This document shows, one piece after another, positions 57,568 through 64,000 of a DNA stretch of 64,000 nt. Position numbers and translations under genes: made by a program. The DNA is from Vermamoeba vermiformis (taxonomy: Eukaryota > Tubulinea > Echinamoebida). Below the pieces are notes generated by a model, which saw only the letters and a list, made by a program, of their open reading frames with translations, made no database searches and had not been told where the DNA came from. Position 1 is the first letter of the stretch, and every line of letters starts with the position of its first letter. Where the stretch lies: the NCBI GenBank assembly GCA_045837725.1, contig JBEWZL010000244.1, positions 248,001 to 312,000 of the forward strand. Reading direction: 5' to 3'.

Positions 57568-60518
57568 ATGTACAGTTCCCGCGTTTATATCGGACATACC
57601 GGCCATTCTCGTCTTACTCCTGTCAAGCACACCTTTCGGTATCCAGTAAACTATTACGTTTTTGACTTGGACGAGCTTCAAAAATTAAGCGACAATGTAA
57701 GTTAATTGCCAGACCAACGGCATTAAGTATTTGGATGGTTCTTTATTATTTTCGGTGACAACCGCTCAAAATAATTCAATAAAATACTAACAAATCACCT
57801 GGCAGCTGTATCTCTTTGGTTACAATAAATCTCGTCCAGTAGCAATATATGACGACGATTATTTGGGTCGAGAACTGCCAGGAACCCCAATCAAACAAAA
57901 ATTGTATTCGGTGCTGAAGGAAAGACGCGTGGATCCAACACCAATATCGAGAATCGAGCTCGTAACATCTGCCCGATACTTTGGACACGCATTCAATCCA
58001 GTTAATTTTTATTACTGCTATCACAATGTTGCAAACCCGATTAACGGAGTAGATCAAATGGTTGATAGCGCTACAAATAATGAACAGCTGTATGCAATGG
58101 TCGTTGAAATCAATAATACATTTGGGGAGACGCACGTTCACGTAATTAAGAGCGATGAGAGTGCTCTGCCACTGAATGCAACGGAGGATCCGTACCGAAA
58201 CAAAAAGGTAAGATTCTATTTCCCATTGATTCATTAGCAACGTACAAATATGAACATCGACTTGAAATATCGAGTATTGGATTTGTCCGTGTTGCTCAAT
58301 TTGGCGGTTTTATTTCTAGCTTTCAGACCTTTCAATTTCAATTTGCAATACATGGGCGTTATTTTACTATAATAACGATATTATTATCTAGCTTACCAAG
58401 AGTACATTTGAATACAATTATGTGCGATGGCGTGACTTCCATGTGAGTCCGTTCAACGACCGTCAAGGCTACTTTCACTTTCAATTCGCTGACGTCCGCA
58501 AGTAAGCTTGGAATTATAATCAAGTTATAATAGATTCTTAATATCTGTATTCAGGGAGTTGCACGTGAAGATATCTCAAACCGATGCAAGTTTTAATCCG
58601 ATTGTTGTTGCGACTTTGCGTGGGGACAATTGCTATTCACTGTGCGACTCTGTTATTGCGAAGAACATCGTTAGGTAAGTTGGACACGACTGCGTTCTAG
58701 GATTGGTATTAATTTATATACAGATATCCCGTGACAGCACTGATGACATTCCCTCGGATCTTGGTTCAAGCGGGCAAGTTACACTTCAGGTACGTCGTAG
58801 TACAGCCACTAAGCACAATACTTAACCTCTGCCATAGCAAGAAGCTACCTATCTATGTCAAACCAAACCCAACTCAGCCGGACACAATCATCTTGATTCC
58901 TCCTGGAGCCTTGCAAGTTGAATGTATGACACGTGTCACGGATGCGTGGCGTGCTCTGTTCAGCACAAAGGCCGCATTGTTGCCAGTAGGTTCTTTGTCA
59001 CTACAATTGCCTGATGGAAAAGTGCAGTCGTTCGGAGTTGAGAGTGAGTATTCAAAAGCCGTTAATGCGGTCATAATTCTGACTATCATTTTAGGTTCCA
59101 CCAAGCCATGTTTAGAGCTCAAAGTAGTCAATTATGACTTCTTCAATCGTATATATGAACATGGGTCTTTTGGTTCAGCTCTTGCATTCATGGCCGACGA
59201 CTTCTCATGCCCAACAAATCAAATGCGAGATTGGCTGGCCTTCTTGCAAACGACAAGTAAAGCCACCAGTGTTGCCGGTGTACAGACAAACAGTAAACCA
59301 CTGCTGAAGAATGGCAACAAGTTGACTGTGCCCGAGTCCACAGCACAAGAACGCTTCTTGGCGAGCTTCTTAGACCCGACAATGAGCTTCCATTGTCCTT
59401 CATTTGACAAAAAAAGCATCAATGAGCGAGCGTTGATTGATATCAGCGAGTCTCGGCCTAAAGCACGTGGTCCTCAGTCCCTTGAAAGTGCTCAGATCCA
59501 GGGCATCAATCAGCTGTTAGACTTGGTTTCAATCAAGAGCGAGCACAAAGTACTTGATCTATCGAATGGTAAGTCATCGATGTTGAGCGTATTCGAGTCT
59601 AACAATCCCTTAGGATGGGGTTCACTGACAGCGATTCTCGAGGAACGTAACACAGGGTGTTCAATGACGTGCGTTGTGTTGACAGTACAACAGCTGTTGC
59701 ACGTCAGAAAACGTCTTCCAGCGAACTCAAACGTCAATGTGATTCTGTTCGAGGACTTTGTAGAGCAGAACGCATCAGCAGGCAGTCAAGGCTTTGATGT
59801 CATCTTTGCGGTGGAGAGCAGTGAGATGTTTGCTGGGTACATGACGAACCAGCGAATTCAATCACGCACCGGCAGGAGTGCAACAACGACACGCCAAGAA
59901 TTGTATCGATTTTTTGAGCTGTGCTACAGCAGACTCGAGCAGGGAGGGCAACTCGTGGTCCAGTCAGTTCATCGCGTTGCCGACACGAGGCCAGCAGAGA
60001 TTAAAAACCAATTGTCCTCTTCGATTGTCAGACCTTCCATTGCCTCCAAGTGGCGCATGCAGAAAGCTCGTGTATCACGATGGATGGAGATCAAGCTGTT
60101 CGAGCACATCACCGAGTACGTCATCAATCCCTTCGAGCTCGACAAGAGATTTTATCGCAACTTCTCCTTCGTGCCCAATGTGCGCATCATTTCCGCGCCA
60201 GACGCAGTGCCTGGAAATGTCGACTTTATTGCCGCAGCTACTGGCAGCAAATTCACAATGGAGTCGATGAAAGACTTGGGTTCGATGGACTATGCATTGG
60301 CATATCAGACATGGGCTAATAATTTGGAAGATGCTCGTGTAGACATTCGCGCGAGTGGTTCTGTTACGCTGTATGACAACGCAGTGAACTCTGAACGAGA
60401 TCGACAACTCGCTGAAGAATTGAAGCGACAGTTCAGGTATTACTTGAGAGGCGCGCAACATATGTTCGAACTAGGACTATTTGGCGTGTCGAGATACCTG
60501 TTTAGCAAACAAATGTAA
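57568..60518 (+). CDS. DUF1365 - cyclopropane fatty acid synthase-like fusion protein
   Basis: About eight exons, 850-900 residues. The N-terminal DUF1365 has SRVYIGHTGHSRLTPVKHTF, FRYPVNYYVFDLDEL, and ARYFGHAFNPVNFYYCYH, then VSPFNDRQGYFHF. The C-terminal part follows CFA synthase: SLESAQIQGINQLLDLV, FLDPTMSFHCPSF, then the SAM-binding region. The SAM motif I is degenerate: VLDLSNGWG instead of LDIGCGWG, and an intron falls inside it. The usual FEHVG His/Glu site reads SSEMFAG. A methyl transfer to unsaturated acyl chains is the family reaction; activity here is uncertain. AATAAA overlaps the stop. An exonic TGACACGTGTCA lies at 58927-58938. Confidence 0.85.
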
Positions 60519-60638
60519 ATAAAGCGAAGAAATTTGTCTAAAGCGAAATAAATTCAAAGACTGTAACGCTTGGTCTTCAATTTTGTGATTGATAACATTT
60601 AAACACAACTGAGGCTTGTTAGTGAAATATACCTGAAA

Positions 60639-61444
60639 ATGATGACAAACGAGCAAATCAAGGCCAAAGTAGATCAACTCTATTTTCATACATTCGGAGG
60701 GCTGCTGGAGCCAAACGAAGAAACGCCACATTTAATCATCGAACCATATTTATACTTAGGAAGCATGGCCGATGCATACAATATTGATAAACTCGTTGAG
60801 AAAAATATAACAAATGTTGTAAACGTTGCTGATCCCAGCCAAGAAGGTAATTCTATTTTTGATTACCATCCCCTAATTTAAAAAATACTGTATAATTTTG
60901 CGTTAATCATGGGCTTTCAACAGACGGCAAGGGATCCAAAGCTTTTTCAGGAGCAGTAATACATTTTCCTCATCAAAGACGCATTCAAATCAACTATTTG
61001 GGCTTGTGTAAGTTAATAATTGATCTGTTTATTGGATCCAGCACTAAAGGTGGAAATTGAATTTTAGGTTGTATCGACACGGAGGATTTTCAAATTCGTC
61101 CATTCTTTGACCGAGTATCAGACTTTATTAAGGCAGCTAAAGATAAGGGCGAGAAGGTGTTAGTGCACTGTCAAGCTGGTGTCAGCAGATCTGCAGCAGT
61201 TGGTAAATTTCATCCTTATTGTCAGAATACCTTTTACTAATATGGTGCAGTTTGTGCCTATTTAATGCGCGAGTATGGCTGGACCGCTGAAAAAGCATTG
61301 CTACACGCGCATCAAAAGCGGAACTGTGTTGCACCGAACCTCTCGTTTATGAAGCAGTTGTTCCTCTATCAAAATGAATTAGGCATTAAAATGACCGAAG
61401 AACTGTTTACTAAGCCAGCTCCAAAAATAACCATCGATTACTAG
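60639..61444 (+). CDS. Small dual-specificity protein phosphatase
   Basis: Four exons, about 200 residues. The DSP fold starts HLIIEPYLYLGSMADAYN, then ITNVVNVADPS, with the general-acid region CIDTEDFQI and the P-loop VLVHCQAGVSRSAAV (HCxxGxxRS complete). It continues CAYLMREYGWTAEKALLHA, the usual DSP helix. There is no kinase-interaction or C2 domain, so it is an atypical small DUSP. Its stop is 47 bp from the stop of the convergent F-box gene. Confidence 0.92.
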
Positions 61445-61491
61445 TTAATGACAGCGAATATTAATTAAACGTTACAAATGTATATTTAGCT

Positions 61492-64000
61492 TCAATCAAA
61501 TAGCGCCAAGCTTGCGTGGTCCATTAACAAGGCATACGAATTGATCGCGTACATTTCTCTGTGGCCGTCAGTGAACAACACGCTCTCCCAGCCTCGTTCT
61601 CGAATGTTGTAAATGACATTCCAACCTTCCTCATAGTTCTGAATGTAACGCGCGCCGCTCAAGTCAAACACGTGATACATGTGCTATGATACAGTAAATG
61701 CATTAATTCATGTGAGCGAGTGCAGATGTGTCATCATACCTGGCCGAAATCGTATTGTCGGATGAAAGGTACTGTTTCCAACAGGCGATGAGTGCGCACG
61801 TCATAGTAATGGATGCCACTCTCGCTAAGGTGCACCACTTCATTGTTGTGAATGTACACGCGCAACGAAGGGTCAGTCGTGTCGAAAGTAGCGATGTTGT
61901 TGAATGTTTTGTGATCATACAACGACAGGCCAGTGGTAGTAGCAGCAACGATGAGTGACTCGTTGGCATGCACGTCACGCACCGAGGTATCAGTCAATGC
62001 GGTTTGATCAAGCAAATGCCCTACAGTGGCATCAACGCCATAGTTCCAAATTGCACCCTCTGAAACACGATGATTAGCACGCACAATTTCATCGCTGCAT
62101 TAATGCACGTACCTCGTCCTAACACGATGTTGGTGCCCACCAGCTGTCGTATGTACGTCGGCTCGTAGTGTTTGGATTGCGGGGACATAGCAAACGAGGC
62201 ATCTAAGTGTGCGGCCCCATAGGCTGTGACTTGGCCATTAGTGGTGAATCTCAACAGCGTAAACTTGGCCGTGGCGCCATTGAGCATGGCCACCAGAGGC
62301 AAGTTGACCGGTCCTGAGTCGAGCAACAACGGCTCGGTGAAGTAGTGGCCGCGATAATTTGCTTCAATCACCTGGTCCGTGTGCATGTTATACAGCCACA
62401 CGTCTCGATCACCACCTGTGTACATCCAGTGCTCGTTCATTGCCGCGTTGCACAAGCGGTACGGCACGTCTTTGATGATGCGCACACGATACTTGTGTCT
62501 CTTCCACTTCACATCGAGTCTGTGCATGGAGGTCGTCAGAAGACATGTTACTAGGATGATAGTGCTTACTTGACGCGGCGACTGAACTCTGTTGTTGGCG
62601 AGTCAATGTGCGTGCCAAGTGAGCGCGGGAAATAATTTGTCAGATATTTTGTGCGATTGAAAGCTGTGTCTAGCCCTTTCGAGCTCATTTTCAAGCACAT
62701 GACATCGACTGGCTCGAGGTCTGCAAGAATAATTTCGAATATCTCTATCGGCAGCTGTTCGAACGTGAAAGTTGTGCTGGATCCATCAACGAATTTTTCC
62801 GCGCCGATTTTTTTTCTCTTTGTTCGCGCATAAGCTGCAGTATATTAGATAAGTCTTGTAATTAAATAAGTATTGTTATTACTTTGTTTATACTGATCTA
62901 ATGCTTTGTTGTGAGGGAAGTCATATTGAGCAAATAAATATGAAAATCGATCGCGATACGCGTCGGGTATTGGCGGCAATCTTTGCAACACTTCGAACTC
63001 GTTGTTTTGGACGAGTGTTTGGAACACGAGGTATGACAGCTTGTCATCTGAGCGTGACACGTGTCAGTTAATTCTCACACGAAATCAATGACGTACAGTT
63101 ATAATGCCCGCGCCAGAAAAAGAACTCTGGATATTTGTTGTCCACAATGAAGTATTCAATCATCGCCTTGCCTTCCTTATTTCTGAGAATTCATTAGTGG
63201 GCCGAAGATCCATCAATCAAATGTACGTACTTTTCACAAAGCATCTTTACCACGGTGCTCTTTTTTTGTCCAAGTATAATGTACTTAATATGCACCTTGT
63301 ATTTAAACACGTAGTACAGCAAATTGTTGCCCTGCTCATCATAGACTAACGCAAAAGAATTCATCAATAATCTTTGCATTTGCAGCTCTGTAAGTGGTAC
63401 GTACTTTGGCTGACTTGATTGACGCGACACAACACTGAATTCCACACTGATCGATAGCGATGCGTAATGGCTGCAATGGCTGGGGATGGAAGGCCGTTGT
63501 AGGCAGCCAGATCTAACAGCTCTCTGTCCTTCATAAACCTCAGAATATGCATCTTATTTTCTACAGTGGTCTTATTTGTCATGACCACATAGTACGTCAG
63601 ACTTTCACCTATGAGTTTGGATAAGTTTAAAGATCAACATAGGATCCGAATTCGGATGTACCTTTGTCGGTGAACTTAAGAGACGAATGTTGCCCGACCC
63701 CTAATCGAATCATCTTGATAAATGTTTCAGCGCTATTGATGCATTGCCAGGGATCAAATATGCGCTCTTGAACGAGCTTCACAAGGCCTTTGAAGAATGG
63801 TGTCGTTTCCAAGCGGTTGTAATAGCGATCGGACATTCCATACACTACAACAATATAATGTAATTATTTTTGAGTGCAATTATGACGAGTAAATGAGATT
63901 TACGGATGAATTGGCCCCAAAAAGGCAATTTTTCAACGTCATCGTATTTTTTGTGCTTGCGCTTGAAGTCCTTGATAACCTTCTTCTGATGATTGATCAC
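61492..64000 (-). CDS. F-box protein with beta-propeller C-terminus (5' end outside window)
   Basis: Minus-strand gene of at least nine exons running off the window end. The N-terminal visible part (63.9-62.85 kb) is helical, repeat-like. A central F-box is at about 62.78-62.58 kb: FTFEQLPIEIFEIILADLEPVDVMCLKMSSKGL. The C-terminal half has WD/Kelch-like propeller blades with W-x-Y or L-Y-D strand ends (VWLYNMHTDQVIEA, LSLYDHKTFNNIATFD, IHYYDVRTHRLLETV). F-box proteins recruit substrates to SKP1-CUL1. An intron end carries TGACACGTGTCA (63055-63066). Confidence 0.75.

Overview
This is a gene-dense window from the nuclear genome of a unicellular eukaryote. It carries about 30 protein genes on both strands. 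Most are broken by many short GT-AG introns (typically 45-65 nt, donors gtaagt/gtacgt, acceptors yag), with very short intergenic spacers and frequent AATAAA signals close to or overlapping stop codons. The gene set (VPS13, cullin-1, glomulin, PARP16-like, cyclin Y, Hop1-type HORMA protein, eIF2B-delta, SNIP1/FHA, hybrid histidine kinase, DUF1365/cyclopropane-synthase fusion) suits a free-living amoeboid protist (amoebozoan-like or similar). Sequence alone does not fix the lineage. I see no tRNA, rRNA, CRISPR array, transposon or virus-derived element.

Layout. 1-5.5 kb: end of an unknown helical protein, mitochondrial PLPBP (-), a chalcone-isomerase-like protein (+), glomulin (+), a small Myb-like protein (-). 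This part is extraordinarily rich in CACGTG. 6.2-16.3 kb: MBOAT lysophospholipid acyltransferase, cullin-1, SMYD-type SET/MYND protein (with a GC-AG intron), eIF2B delta, and a protein with three PsbP/Mog1-like repeats, all (+). 16.3-29.8 kb: P5C dehydrogenase and a giant VPS13 (-). 30-36.7 kb: peroxisomal 2,4-dienoyl-CoA reductase (+), FAM210-like (+), RCC1-repeat protein with a signal peptide (-), PMP3 (+), WWE-BRCT protein (+). 36.8-45.7 kb: triple-PAS hybrid histidine kinase (-), tail-anchored PARP16-like (+), PSI-domain membrane protein (-), thioredoxin (+), secreted beta-lactamase-like serine hydrolase (+). 45.8-53.2 kb: SNIP1, histone H3 with an altered tail and an E2F/Myb-type promoter, HORMA protein, cyclin Y. 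53.4-64 kb: COG2907 FAD protein (-), an unrecognised nuclear-type protein (+), DUF1365-CFA synthase fusion (+), dual-specificity phosphatase (+), and an F-box/propeller protein (-, cut by the window end).

Themes. Three parts of cullin-RING biology (cullin-1, its inhibitor glomulin, an F-box protein) and two of ADP-ribose biology (PARP16-like, WWE-BRCT) lie here, though not as operons. The FAD-oxidoreductase / DUF1365 / cyclopropane-synthase trio at 53.4-60.5 kb mirrors a bacterial lipid-modification cluster and is the best candidate for a linked pathway. The most unexplained sequence-level signal is the repeated perfect palindrome TGACACGTGTCA, mostly inside introns and often next to the 3' splice site.
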